Shown here: in pieces, positions 37,465 through 45,869 of the stretch
How positions within the stretch are numbered: the first letter of the stretch is position 1
How the letters are laid out: each line of letters starts with the position of its first letter
Assembly (NCBI RefSeq): GCF_030163755.1
Contig: NZ_JASJOE010000020.1
Span: forward strand, 1 to 57,122
DNA: 57,122 nt
From: Roseicyclus amphidinii
GTDB lineage: Bacteria > Pseudomonadota > Alphaproteobacteria > Rhodobacterales > Rhodobacteraceae
Direction: 5' to 3'
Notes under the pieces: generated by a model
Told to the model about the DNA's origin: nothing
Database searches by the model: none
The model's input: only the letters and a program-made list of their open reading frames with translations
Made by a program: the position numbers and the translations under genes

Positions 37465-37971
37465 ATGACCCCCGTCCTCACCCGCCGTTCCACGCTGGGC
37501 CTGCTGGCCTCGTCCGCCGCGCTTGCGGCCTGCGAACCGTCGCGCTTCATCGCGTATGATGGGCCCGCGGTAACCCGAATCGAGGTGCAGAAATCCGCGC
37601 GGCGGATGCACCTTCTGAACCACGGGACACTGCTGGAGAGCTACGACATCGCGCTGGGCTTCGCGCCCGAAGGGCACAAGACGACCGAAGGCGACGGGCG
37701 CACGCCCGAAGGGCGTTACTTTATCGACCGGCGCAACCCCAACAGCGCCTTCTACCTGTCGCTGGGAATCAGTTACCCCAACGCCGACGATCTCGCGCAG
37801 GCGCGGGCGCGCGGGGTCAGCGCGGGGGGCGACATCTTCATCCATGGCACGCCCGAACCGCGGAAGAATCGCGGCGACTGGACGGTCGGATGCATCGCGG
37901 TGAAGAACCGCGAGATGCGGCACATCTATGCCGCGGTGCGGGACGGAACGGTGATCGACATTCACGCCTGA
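37465..37971 (+). CDS. L,D-transpeptidase (YkuD) lipoprotein
   Basis: 168 residues: a Tat-like, lipobox-containing signal (TRRSTLGLLASSAALAAC, Cys at about 24) and a YkuD domain with catalytic IFIHGTP...DWTVGCIAVKN. Such enzymes cross-link peptidoglycan 3-3 or attach proteins to it. Convergent with the CAP-domain gene, only 9 bases apart. Confidence 0.9.
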   Translation: MTPVLTRRSTLGLLASSAALAACEPSRFIAYDGPAVTRIEVQKSARRMHLLNHGTLLESYDIALGFAPEGHKTTEGDGRTPEGRYFIDRRNPNSAFYLSLGISYPNADDLAQARARGVSAGGDIFIHGTPEPRKNRGDWTVGCIAVKNREMRHIYAAVRDGTVIDIHA

Positions 37972-37980
37972 CACCGGCGC

Positions 37981-38523
37981 TCAGGCGCGGTCGGCGCCAT
38001 CGCCCAGCAACAGGCACCACCAGATCTTGCCGCCCCCCGTCTGCACGACACCAAGGCCCATGTCGCGCGCCCGCGGATCGACCAGCACCGCGCGCGTATC
38101 GGCCCGGTTGAACCAGGCGGTGACGGTCTGCAGCTCATCCTCGTAGCTTTCCGCGATGGTCTCGCCCAGAACGGTGCCGCGGTAGCCTGCGCGCCCTGCC
38201 CGTTCGACCGGCGTCGCGCCGTCCGGGCCCAGATGCCCGGCCCGGTTCCGCGCCGCCATGTCCCGCGCATGGGCCGCCGCGGCCGCGTTCAACGCCGCAT
38301 CGAGGGCCACGGGCGGGGCATCCGCGGCATGGCGCTGCGCGTTCACGCCGTCGCGCGCGCGCGACCGGATGCGCGCGACATCGGCCGGGTCGATCCGGTA
38401 GATCGCCGGCAGCGTCACCCCGTTCGGGCCAGGCCGCGGCGCGGGCCGCAGGCAGCCGGGCAACGCGGCCAGCGCAGGCAGCGCGACCGAGGCGGTCAGG
38501 ATATGGCGGCGTGTCATCATCAT
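37981..38523 (-). CDS. CAP-domain (SCP/PR1-like) lipoprotein
   Basis: About 180 residues with a Tat/lipoprotein signal (MTRRHILTASVALPALAALPGC) and a CAP/YkwD-like domain: LDAALNAAAAAHARDMAARNRAGHLGPDG, GETIAESYEDELQTVTAWFN, DPRARDMGLGVVQTGGGKIWWCLLLG. One of three neighbouring ATGs (38523, 38520, 38517) is the start; the first is given. CAP proteins bind lipids or act on cell-wall material; activity unknown. Confidence 0.87.
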   Translation of the reverse strand: MMMTRRHILTASVALPALAALPGCLRPAPRPGPNGVTLPAIYRIDPADVARIRSRARDGVNAQRHAADAPPVALDAALNAAAAAHARDMAARNRAGHLGPDGATPVERAGRAGYRGTVLGETIAESYEDELQTVTAWFNRADTRAVLVDPRARDMGLGVVQTGGGKIWWCLLLGDGADRA

Positions 38524-38834
38524 GGTCCGCCCCATCCTACGAAAAACCGTTCAGATTTCGTTGATGACGCGCGCGGCGACAGCGGCTACACCACGGCCGT
38601 GCGCGAAAGCACAGGGCTTTTCGAAGGGCCGATCCGCGCATTCGCCCGACCCCGCGACCATCGCCACTCAGGTGTTGCTTATTTGACGACACCGGGGCAA
38701 TCCTGTTGTCAGGCCAATTTCCGATGCATTGCAATCGCATGGCATTGCTGTTTAAAGAATTGGCACGAGGTACAGTCTTGGGTGCCCTGACCTTGCGCAT
38801 AGTGCGTGAAAATGGGCGTATCTTGGAGGATACA
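38524..38834. other. Upstream region of the 62-residue peptide gene
   Basis: 311 bases without a gene. It is more AT-rich than its surroundings from about 38670 on, as expected for a promoter. Two small symmetries are visible: GGTGT (38671-38675) with ACACC (38689-38693), and a region with repeated GCATTGC around 38724-38750. I cannot assign a promoter with confidence. Confidence 0.4.
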
Positions 38835-39023
38835 ATGAAGAAACTCGCTCTCGCTGCTGCTCTGTCGGTCGTCGCCACTGGCGCGTTCGCAGGCGGCATC
38901 ATCGAACCTGCGGTCATCGAGCCCGTCGTCATCGTGGAAGACACCTCTTCCTCGGCTGGCGGCATCCTGGTTCCGGTGCTGGCACTGATCCTGATCGCAG
39001 CTGCAGTCGCAGCCAACAACTGA
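38835..39023 (+). CDS. Short exported peptide with C-terminal membrane helix
   Basis: 62 residues: a Sec signal (MKKLALAAALSVVATGAFA), an acidic linker (GGIIEPAVIEPVVIVEDTSSS) and a hydrophobic helix (GGILVPVLALILIAAAVAA). GGAGG lies 7 bases before ATG, and a strong terminator follows, so it is a genuine monocistronic gene. I recall similar short proteins in other Rhodobacteraceae but know no function. Confidence 0.75.
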   Translation: MKKLALAAALSVVATGAFAGGIIEPAVIEPVVIVEDTSSSAGGILVPVLALILIAAAVAANN

Positions 39024-39050
39024 TCTGACGCAAGTCACTCGGTTACGGGA

Positions 39051-39078
39051 AAGGCGGTCCTTCGGGGCCGCCTTTCTT
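39051..39078 (+). terminator. Intrinsic terminator of the 62-residue peptide gene
   Basis: AAGGCGGTCC-TTCG-GGGCCGCCTT: 10-base-pair stem (one G-U pair) with a stable TTCG tetraloop, followed by TCTT. Confidence 0.88.
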
Positions 39079-39160
39079 GCTTCTGGCGCTGTCTTCTGGT
39101 GCTGTGAAAGCGGACCACCGGGCACCGCGTGCAAGTCGCGGGGCCACACGGGCGTGACCT

Positions 39161-40345
39161 TCACCCGCCGGTGCCGGTTTCCGCCGCGATCTGCGCCCGC
39201 GACTTGCGCGCGCGTTCCGTCGCCGATTTCAACTGCCCGCAGGCGGCCATGATATCCTCGCCCCGCGGCGTGCGGATGGGCGAGGCATAGCCGGCCTTGT
39301 AGACGATATCGGCGAAGCGCTCGATCCGCGCCCAGTCCGACCGCTCATAGGGGGCACCGGGCCATTCGTTGAAGGGAATGAGGTTGATCTTGGCCGGGAT
39401 GCCCCGGATCAGCCTGACCAGCCGCCGGGCATCCTCGTCGCTGTCGTTCACGTCCTTCAGCATCACGTATTCAAAGGTGATCCGCTCTGAATTGCTGGCC
39501 TTGGGATAGGCGCGCAGCGCATCCAGCAGGGTCTCGATGTTCCAGCGTTTGTTGATCGGCACCAGCGTGTCGCGCACCTCGTCCGTGGTGGCGTGAAAAC
39601 TGACCGCCAGCATGCAGCCGATTTCCTCGGCGGTCCGGGCGATCTCGGGCACAACGCCGGAGGTCGACAGCGTGATCCGCCGACGCGACAGCGCGATCCC
39701 CTCGCCATCCATGGCGATCTTCATCGCGTCACGCACATTGTCGAAGTTGTAAAGCGGCTCGCCCATCCCCATCAGCACGATGTTCGAGATCAGCCGCGGC
39801 CGCTCGCCCATGCCTTCGCCGGGTTCGGGCCATTCGCCCAGGTCGTCGCGCGCCATCATGACCTGGCCGATGATCTCGCCCGCGGTCAGGTTGCGCACCA
39901 GCTTCTGCGTGCCGGTGTGGCAGAAGGAACAGGTCAGCGTGCAGCCCACCTGGCTGGAAATGCACAGCGTCCCGCGATCTTCCTCGGGGATGTACACCAC
40001 CTCGACCTCGTGGCCGCCCGCGATCCGCACGAGATACTTGCGTGTGCCGTCGGCCGAGACCTCGCGCTTCACCATCTCGGGCAGTTCGATCACGAAACGG
40101 TCGGCCAGCTCGGCGCGATAGGCCTTTGACAGGTTCGTCATCGCGTCGAAGTCGCGGACCCCCCAGACATAGATCCACTGCCAGATCTGGCTGACCCGCA
40201 TCTTCGCCTGTTTCTCCGGTGTCCCGGCGGCGATGAGCGCGTCGCGCATCCCCTCACGCGTCAGCCCGACAAGGTTGACGGGCCCCTCGGGCAGCTTGCG
40301 GGGAATGGTCAGGACATCCTGCGTGATCGGCGCAGAGGCGGACAT
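39161..40345 (-). CDS. rlmN: RlmN, 23S rRNA/tRNA adenine-C2 methyltransferase
   Basis: 394-residue radical SAM enzyme methylating A2503 of 23S rRNA and A37 of some tRNAs. The CxxxCxxC cluster motif is [21 protein letters not shown] binds S-adenosylmethionine; the methyl-carrying Cys stands in [10 protein letters not shown]. Start at 40345 ([10 protein letters not shown]) has AAAGGA upstream; an ATG at 40375 lacks one. Length typical of alphaproteobacteria. Confidence 0.97.
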   Translation of the reverse strand: MSASAPITQDVLTIPRKLPEGPVNLVGLTREGMRDALIAAGTPEKQAKMRVSQIWQWIYVWGVRDFDAMTNLSKAYRAELADRFVIELPEMVKREVSADGTRKYLVRIAGGHEVEVVYIPEEDRGTLCISSQVGCTLTCSFCHTGTQKLVRNLTAGEIIGQVMMARDDLGEWPEPGEGMGERPRLISNIVLMGMGEPLYNFDNVRDAMKIAMDGEGIALSRRRITLSTSGVVPEIARTAEEIGCMLAVSFHATTDEVRDTLVPINKRWNIETLLDALRAYPKASNSERITFEYVMLKDVNDSDEDARRLVRLIRGIPAKINLIPFNEWPGAPYERSDWARIERFADIVYKAGYASPIRTPRGEDIMAACGQLKSATERARKSRAQIAAETGTGG

Positions 40346-40430
40346 GGGGCATATTCCTTTGAAGATTGGGGGCACATACAGCCATGTGCGCCCCCGCGCA
40401 AAGGGTTTTGCCGGGACGGACCGCGCCCGG

Positions 40431-40988
40431 TCAGCTCCCGCAGCGCGCCTCGGCGTCCTCGACAGCGGCGGTAAAGCCCATCAGCGAGAACGTATCCTGC
40501 GTCTGCGTGCCACGGCTCGAGCGCGCGGTCAGCACCGCGTCGGCGCCGCGCTTCATCGCCGTGATGATGCGCTGGTCATCCTGCGGAGAGGCCGGCCAAG
40601 CGTAACCCACAAGTTCACCCTCGTCGTTGGGGATATTTTCAGTGAAAAGTTCAAAGGTCGAATCGCCGATCTCCATCGTCACGGTCGAGCCATCGGCAAA
40701 GGGATAGCCGCCGGTGAAGGACGGTTCGCCCAGCCGCTCCTGTCCGGGCCAGAAACTGACGAACATCAGGATTTCACCGCGCCGCACCGACACGACGCGC
40801 CCGTCGCGGGTGTTGACCGTCTCGCGCGGGGTCGAGACGACCCAGCATTGCGTCGGATCATCCTCGACGAAGACCGACCAATCCGTCTCGGCGTTCACGC
40901 GGTTGGTGGATTCTTCCTGCGCCAGTGCCATGCCACCCACGGCAATCAGCACCGTCCCCGCCAGCGCGCCGACAAGCCAGTGTTTCAT
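40431..40988 (-). CDS. Invasion-associated locus B (IalB)-like exported protein
   Basis: 185 residues with a Sec signal (cut after GGMALA) and an IalB-type domain: [29 protein letters not shown] and a final Cys (EARCGS) that probably pairs with the Cys in QCWV. IalB homologues are common in free-living alphaproteobacteria, where the role is not known. It lies 85 bases upstream of rlmN on the same strand. Confidence 0.82.
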   Translation of the reverse strand: MKHWLVGALAGTVLIAVGGMALAQEESTNRVNAETDWSVFVEDDPTQCWVVSTPRETVNTRDGRVVSVRRGEILMFVSFWPGQERLGEPSFTGGYPFADGSTVTMEIGDSTFELFTENIPNDEGELVGYAWPASPQDDQRIITAMKRGADAVLTARSSRGTQTQDTFSLMGFTAAVEDAEARCGS

Positions 40989-41147
40989 AAGTAGAGCCTC
41001 CGCCCCTTCTGCCTCTGGTCTGTGCCCGGTTTTTCATTCAGGTAGAGGGCGAGCCGCAGACCTTATCCACAGTGAACCTAATGGAAAGCGGTCAGCAGAA
41101 AAAGCCCCGGTGGCGGAAAATCGCCGGGTCGTGAAGGGGATGGGATC

Positions 41148-42164
41148 ATGGGCGAAACGGCGGAACGTCTGGTCGAGGTCTGGCGCGGTGAGTTCTGCGA
41201 AAGCGACCACCGCGGGCATGTCGCGGTCTGGCACGCGGATGCGGGCCTGATCTGGGGTCTGGGCGATGTCGACAAGGTCTTCCTGCCGCGCTCCTCCTCC
41301 AAGATGATCCAGGCGCTTCCCTTGCTCGAGACCGGGGCCGCCGACGCCCATGGCCTGACCCCCGCGCATCTCGCGCTGGCCTGTGCCTCGCACAGCGGCA
41401 TGACGGTGCATAGCGACATGGTCACGGCCTGGCTGGCCGATCTCGGCCTTGGCGACGCCGACCTGCGCTGCGGCGCGCATTACCCCTATCACGAGCCGAC
41501 GCGCGACCGGATGGTCTGCGCCGAGCACGCGCCGGGGCAGTGCCACAACAACTGCTCCGGCAAACACTCGGGCTTCCTGACCGTGACCCGGCACCTCAAG
41601 GCCGGGCCGGAGTATGTCGACCCCGACCACCCCGTGCAGCGCATGGTGAAGACGGCTTGGGAAGAGCTGACCGACGAAACCTGCCCGGGTTACGGGATCG
41701 ACGGCTGCTCGGCCCCCAACTTCGCCTCCACCGTCAAGGGCTTCGCCCGCGCGCTGGCGCAGTTCGCTGCGGCCAACGACGGCGCGGATGCGCGCCAGAC
41801 CGCCATGGTCCGCCTGCGCGAGGCGATGATGGCCCACCCCCTGATGGTCGCTGGCGAAGGCCGCTCCTGCACGCGGCTGATGGAGGCGATGGGCCACCGC
41901 GCCGCGATCAAGACCGGGGCCGAGGCGGTCTTTGGCGCGATCGTGCCCGAGCATCGCATCGGCATTGCCGTCAAGATTGCCGACGGCGCGACCCGCGCCT
42001 CCGAAGCGGTGATCACGCAGCTTCTGGCGGCCCTCGGCCTGATCGAGGCCGGGCATCCGCTGGTCCGCGAGTATACCCACGGCCCGATCCTGAACCGCCG
42101 CGGCATCGACACAGGCCATTACCGCCTGACCGACGCGCTGACGGGCTGGCGCCCCGCGCTCTGA
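41148..42164 (+). CDS. Rhizobium-type (class 3) L-asparaginase
   Basis: 338 residues of the Asparaginase_II family, unrelated to E. coli AnsA/AnsB. The two Ser-Lys tandems and zinc/cysteine site known in the Rhizobium etli enzyme are all visible: RSSSKMI (Ser49-51, Lys52), ASHSG (Ser81), CSGKHSG (Cys136, Lys139) and IDGCSAP (Cys187). Cytoplasmic, hydrolysing asparagine to aspartate and ammonia. No clear operon partner. Confidence 0.9.
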   Translation: MGETAERLVEVWRGEFCESDHRGHVAVWHADAGLIWGLGDVDKVFLPRSSSKMIQALPLLETGAADAHGLTPAHLALACASHSGMTVHSDMVTAWLADLGLGDADLRCGAHYPYHEPTRDRMVCAEHAPGQCHNNCSGKHSGFLTVTRHLKAGPEYVDPDHPVQRMVKTAWEELTDETCPGYGIDGCSAPNFASTVKGFARALAQFAAANDGADARQTAMVRLREAMMAHPLMVAGEGRSCTRLMEAMGHRAAIKTGAEAVFGAIVPEHRIGIAVKIADGATRASEAVITQLLAALGLIEAGHPLVREYTHGPILNRRGIDTGHYRLTDALTGWRPAL

Positions 42165-42176
42165 CCGCGCCGCGCG

Positions 42177-43982
42177 TCACCCCGCCGACAGGATGCGCGG
42201 CAGCACCGGGACCGGGCAAAACCCCTCGGGCGCGCGGTCGCGGATCATCCCTTGCACCTCGGCCTTTTTCAGGGGCTTGGTCAGGTAGGCGTCGATCCCG
42301 GCGGAAAGGATACGCTCCCGGTCGCCGTCCATCGCGTGGGCGGTCATGGCGATGATCGGCACCGGCGGCAGCCCCTCCGCCGCCTCCTGCGCGCGAATCG
42401 CGCGGGTGGCGTCCAGCCCGTCCATCTCGGGCATCGAAATGTCGGTGAAGATCACGTCCGGCCGGTCGCGCCGCGCCGCCGCCACAAGCGCCAAGCCGGT
42501 CTCGACCAGCTCGAGGTCGAGGTCGAGCCCCTTGAGCATCGCGCGGAACACCAGCTGGTTGGTCTTGTTGTCCTCGGCCGCCAGCAGCCGCAGCCGCCTG
42601 CGCGCGGGCGCTGTCTTGCCCGCCGCCTCCTCCGGGGCGACGCCAAGGCAGAGGTCAAAGCCGAAACACGACCCCACCCCCGGCTCGGACCGCAGCCAGA
42701 TCTCGCCGCCCATCACCTCGACCAGCCGCCGCGTGATCGCCAGCCCGAGGCCCGTGCCGTCGAACCGGCGCGTCGTCTCGGCCTCCACCTGGTTGAACTC
42801 GCCGAAGACATGGGCCTGCATCTCGGGCGCGATGCCGATGCCCGTGTCCTCGACCGTGACGCGCAGCGCCACCTCGCCCGGCGCGGGGGCCTCGGGGGCC
42901 TGCGCGACGCGCACGGTGACCGCCCCCGCTTCGGTGAATTTCACCGCGTTGCCGATGAGATTGGTCAACACCTGCCGGATGCGCCCGCGGTCGCCGATCA
43001 CCCGCGTGGGCAGATCCGCCTCCACCTCCAGCCGCAGCTCGACCGGCTTGCCCTCCAGGCCGGGGCGCATCAGCTGGAAAATCTCCTCGACCAGCTGCGC
43101 CACCTCGCAGGGTTCGGCCCGCAGCACCAGCTTTCCGGCGTCGATCTTGGAATAATCGAGGATGTCGTTGATGATGACCAGCAGCGCCTCACCCGAGCTG
43201 CGGATCGTCTCGGCGTAAAGGCGCTGCTCCTCCGACAGCTCGGTCTCGCGCAGCAGCGCCGCCATCGAGACGACGCCGTTCATCGGCGTGCGGATCTCGT
43301 GGCTCATGTTGGCGAGGAAGGCCGACTTCGCCCGCGCCGCGGCCTTGGCCTTGTCCAGCGCACGCTCCAGCGCACGCTCGCGCCGGATGGTGTCGGTGAT
43401 GTCCACGGCAAGGCTGACCGTGTCGCCCTCGGGCGTCCGCTTGTCGATCAGCCGGACATAGGCCCCGTTGAACAGGCGGATATCGACCTGGGGGATGCTG
43501 TCGCCCTCCCACCTTGCGCGCATCCGGCGGCGCCAGGCCTCGGGCCGCTCGCCCTGCAGATCGACAAGCCCCTCCTCGGTGGCGACCCGCAGGATCGCCT
43601 CGTAGCTGGCGCCGGGCGCGACATCGGCCGCGCCGTCAAAGGCGGCCATCCACGCGGGGTTGGCGATGACGAGACGCCAGTCGCGGTCGAACATGGCAAA
43701 GCCGTCCTCGACCGCGGTCAGCGCGTCCCAAAGCCGTCGCTCGGCCAGCACGGCCTTTTCGGTCGCCGCCTGCAACGCGGCCTGCGCCTGCGTGGACCGG
43801 CCCATGAGGGCCGCGTTCTCCTCGCGCTGTTCGATGACCTGCTCCGAGAGCGCGCGAGCATGGTCCGACAGCTTGCGATTGGCGGCGTAAAGCTCATCCG
43901 ATCGCTGCGCCAGCAGGCGCTCGGCCTGCAGCCGCGCGCGCCGTTCGCGCGCCAGTCGGTCGTCGAACCCCCGGATGCTCAT
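42177..43982 (-). CDS. Cytosolic hybrid sensor histidine kinase with PAS and receiver
   Basis: 601 residues. An N-terminal coiled coil (1-85) leads into a PAS domain (about 85-205; AMFDRDWRLVIANPAWMAAF), HisKA (NMSHEIRTPMNGV), ATPase (NLIGNAVKFTEAG, DTGIGIAPE, GTGLGLAITRRLVEVMGG) and a receiver (AAEDNKTNQLV, phospho-Asp in FTDISMPEMDG, Lys in YLTKPLKK). No membrane segment or HPt domain, so it needs a separate phosphotransfer protein. Orphan: no response regulator adjacent. Ends 12 bases from the convergent asparaginase. Confidence 0.9.
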   Translation of the reverse strand: MSIRGFDDRLARERRARLQAERLLAQRSDELYAANRKLSDHARALSEQVIEQREENAALMGRSTQAQAALQAATEKAVLAERRLWDALTAVEDGFAMFDRDWRLVIANPAWMAAFDGAADVAPGASYEAILRVATEEGLVDLQGERPEAWRRRMRARWEGDSIPQVDIRLFNGAYVRLIDKRTPEGDTVSLAVDITDTIRRERALERALDKAKAAARAKSAFLANMSHEIRTPMNGVVSMAALLRETELSEEQRLYAETIRSSGEALLVIINDILDYSKIDAGKLVLRAEPCEVAQLVEEIFQLMRPGLEGKPVELRLEVEADLPTRVIGDRGRIRQVLTNLIGNAVKFTEAGAVTVRVAQAPEAPAPGEVALRVTVEDTGIGIAPEMQAHVFGEFNQVEAETTRRFDGTGLGLAITRRLVEVMGGEIWLRSEPGVGSCFGFDLCLGVAPEEAAGKTAPARRRLRLLAAEDNKTNQLVFRAMLKGLDLDLELVETGLALVAAARRDRPDVIFTDISMPEMDGLDATRAIRAQEAAEGLPPVPIIAMTAHAMDGDRERILSAGIDAYLTKPLKKAEVQGMIRDRAPEGFCPVPVLPRILSAG

Positions 43983-44086
43983 GCCTGTCCTTCCCCGCGC
44001 CCTCGCGGATGCGGGGCAGAGTGTCAGGACAGGCTGAACAACCGGTTAACGCCGCGCAGGCTGGGCACCATCGCCCGCGCGACGCG

Positions 44087-45262
44087 TCAGACCCGCTCGA
44101 TGGCGAGCGCGATGCCCTGGCCGCCGCCGATGCACATGGTGATAAGCGCCTTCGAGCCTCCGATCCGCTCCAGCTCGTGCAGCGCCTTGACGGTGATGAT
44201 CGCGCCCGTGGCCCCCACCGGATGCCCCAGCGCGATGGCCCCGCCGTTGGGGTTCACGCGGGCCGGATCGAGGCCAAGCCCCTTGTTCACCGCCAGCGCC
44301 TGCGCGGCGAAGGCCTCGTTCGATTCGATCACGTCGAAATCGCCGATGCCCAGACCCGTCCGCGCCAGAAGCGCCTCGACCGCCGGAACCGGCCCGATCC
44401 CCATCACCTCGGGCCGCACGCCCGCATGGGCGTAGCCGATCACCCGCGCCCGCGGCGTGAGGCCCGCGGCCTCGGCCGCTTCGGCCCGCGCGAGAACCAG
44501 CGCCGCCGCGCCGTCGTTGATGCCGCTGGCATTGCCCGCCGTTACGCTCCCGTCCTTCTGGAAGGCGGGGCGCAGCCCGGCCAGCGCCTCGGCCGTGGTG
44601 GCCTTGGGATGCTCGTCGGTGTCGAAGGCGACCATGTCGCGCTTCACCCGCACCTCGACCGGCACGATCTGGTCCTTGAAGCGGCCCTCGTCGATGGCCC
44701 GCCGCGCCCGCTGCTGGCTTTCCAGCGCGAAAGCGTCCTGCGCCGCGCGGTCGATCCCGTGCTCGGCGGCGACATTCTCGGCCGTCACGCCCATGTGCCC
44801 GGTGCCGAAGGGGCAATGCAGCGCGCCGATCATCATGTCGAGCGCGCGCACATCGCCCATCTTCTGCCCGAAGCGGGCAGCGGGAAGGATATGCGGCCCG
44901 TTCGACATGCTCTCGGCCCCGCCGGCCAGCCCGAACTCCGCATCGCCCAGCGCAAGCGACTGGATCACCGACACGATGGCCTGCGCCCCCGACCCGCACA
45001 GCCGGTTGACGTTCATCGCGGGCGCGGTGTCGGGAATGCCCGCCGCCATCGCGGCGACGCGGCTCAGATACATGTCCTTGGGTTCGGTGTTGATCACATG
45101 GCCATAGACCACATGCCCGATCTGTCCGCCCTCGACGCCCGCACGCTCCAGCGCGGCGCGGGCCACCACGGCCCCCAGCTCGGTCGGCGGCGTCGCGGCA
45201 AGGCTGCCTCCGAAAGTGCCGATCGCGGTGCGCGCAGCCGACAGGATGACGATATCGTCCAT
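44087..45262 (-). CDS. Acetyl-CoA acetyltransferase (thiolase)
   Basis: 391-residue thiolase II. Nucleophilic Cys89 in MNVNRLCGSGAQAI, GHPVGATGAI with the catalytic His, and the second Cys in TMCIGGGQGIA. Condenses or cleaves beta-ketoacyl-CoA. GGGAGG lies upstream. It lies 27 bases after a MarR gene on the same strand, so probably one unit, and it may supply beta-oxidation or aromatic-acid degradation. Confidence 0.93.
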   Translation of the reverse strand: MDDIVILSAARTAIGTFGGSLAATPPTELGAVVARAALERAGVEGGQIGHVVYGHVINTEPKDMYLSRVAAMAAGIPDTAPAMNVNRLCGSGAQAIVSVIQSLALGDAEFGLAGGAESMSNGPHILPAARFGQKMGDVRALDMMIGALHCPFGTGHMGVTAENVAAEHGIDRAAQDAFALESQQRARRAIDEGRFKDQIVPVEVRVKRDMVAFDTDEHPKATTAEALAGLRPAFQKDGSVTAGNASGINDGAAALVLARAEAAEAAGLTPRARVIGYAHAGVRPEVMGIGPVPAVEALLARTGLGIGDFDVIESNEAFAAQALAVNKGLGLDPARVNPNGGAIALGHPVGATGAIITVKALHELERIGGSKALITMCIGGGQGIALAIERV

Positions 45263-45289
45263 TCTCTCTCCCCTCCCTTGGAATCTTCG

Positions 45290-45769
45290 CTATTGGCCCG
45301 CAGCCGCCTCCGCGGGGCCAGCATGACGTCGCGTCGCGGCCTCGGTCGGCGACGTCATCGCCGCCATGCCCGCCAGGAACCCCTCGGCCCCCGGCCCCAG
45401 GCGCGCGATCAGCTCGGCCTGGTAGTCCTGCGCCGCACGGGCCAGTTCGGCCATCATCGCGCTGCCCTTCTCGGTCAGGGCCAGCACGACCAACCGGCGA
45501 TCCCGCTCGCTGATGCGCTTGGTGACGATGCCCGCCTCCTCCAGCCTCGAGGCGGCACGGCTGACCTTGGACTTGTCCATGTCCACCCGCGCATGGATCT
45601 CGCGCACCGACACCTCGGCCTCCTGGCTTAGATGCGCCATGACGCGCCACTCCGCACGGCTCAGGCCGAACCGGTCCTGGTAGACCCGCGAAAACTCCCG
45701 GCTGAGCCGACCGGCCAGCACGGCGATGCGGTAGGGCAGGAACCCGTCAAGGACGAAAGGCTCGGACAT
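45290..45769 (-). CDS. MarR-family transcriptional regulator
   Basis: 159 residues: winged-helix MarR fold with RLSREFSRVYQDRFGLSRAEWRVMAHL, VSVREIHARVDMDKSKVSRAASRLEEAGIV and the wing RISERDRRLVVLALTEKG. The start at 45769 is the first Met with the usual N-terminus; the frame open upstream crosses the serA terminator. Probably controls itself and the thiolase. Confidence 0.88.
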   Translation of the reverse strand: MSEPFVLDGFLPYRIAVLAGRLSREFSRVYQDRFGLSRAEWRVMAHLSQEAEVSVREIHARVDMDKSKVSRAASRLEEAGIVTKRISERDRRLVVLALTEKGSAMMAELARAAQDYQAELIARLGPGAEGFLAGMAAMTSPTEAATRRHAGPAEAAAGQ

Positions 45770-45818
45770 GGGTGGCCCCCGTTCATTGCAACTGCAGCGA
45801 AGAATGCGAAAAACGAAG

Positions 45819-45853
45819 ACCCGCCGCAAGCGGATGCGGCGGGCCCTTGGCCG
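45819..45853 (-). terminator. Intrinsic terminator of serA
   Basis: On the minus strand a 9-base-pair stem CCCGCCGCA/TGCGGCGGG with a 6-base loop is followed by TCTTCGTTTTT, 17 bases after the serA stop. Confidence 0.9.
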
Positions 45854-45869
45854 TGCGGTGCGTCGCGTC

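Noticed and set aside
38761..38790. TGGCACG resembling a sigma-54 -24 element before the 62-residue peptide gene
   Set aside because: The TTGC-type -12 element is not at the required spacing.
42252..44435. A 727-codon open frame opposite the hybrid histidine kinase
   Set aside because: Shadow frame; the minus-strand kinase has complete HisKA, ATPase and receiver motifs.
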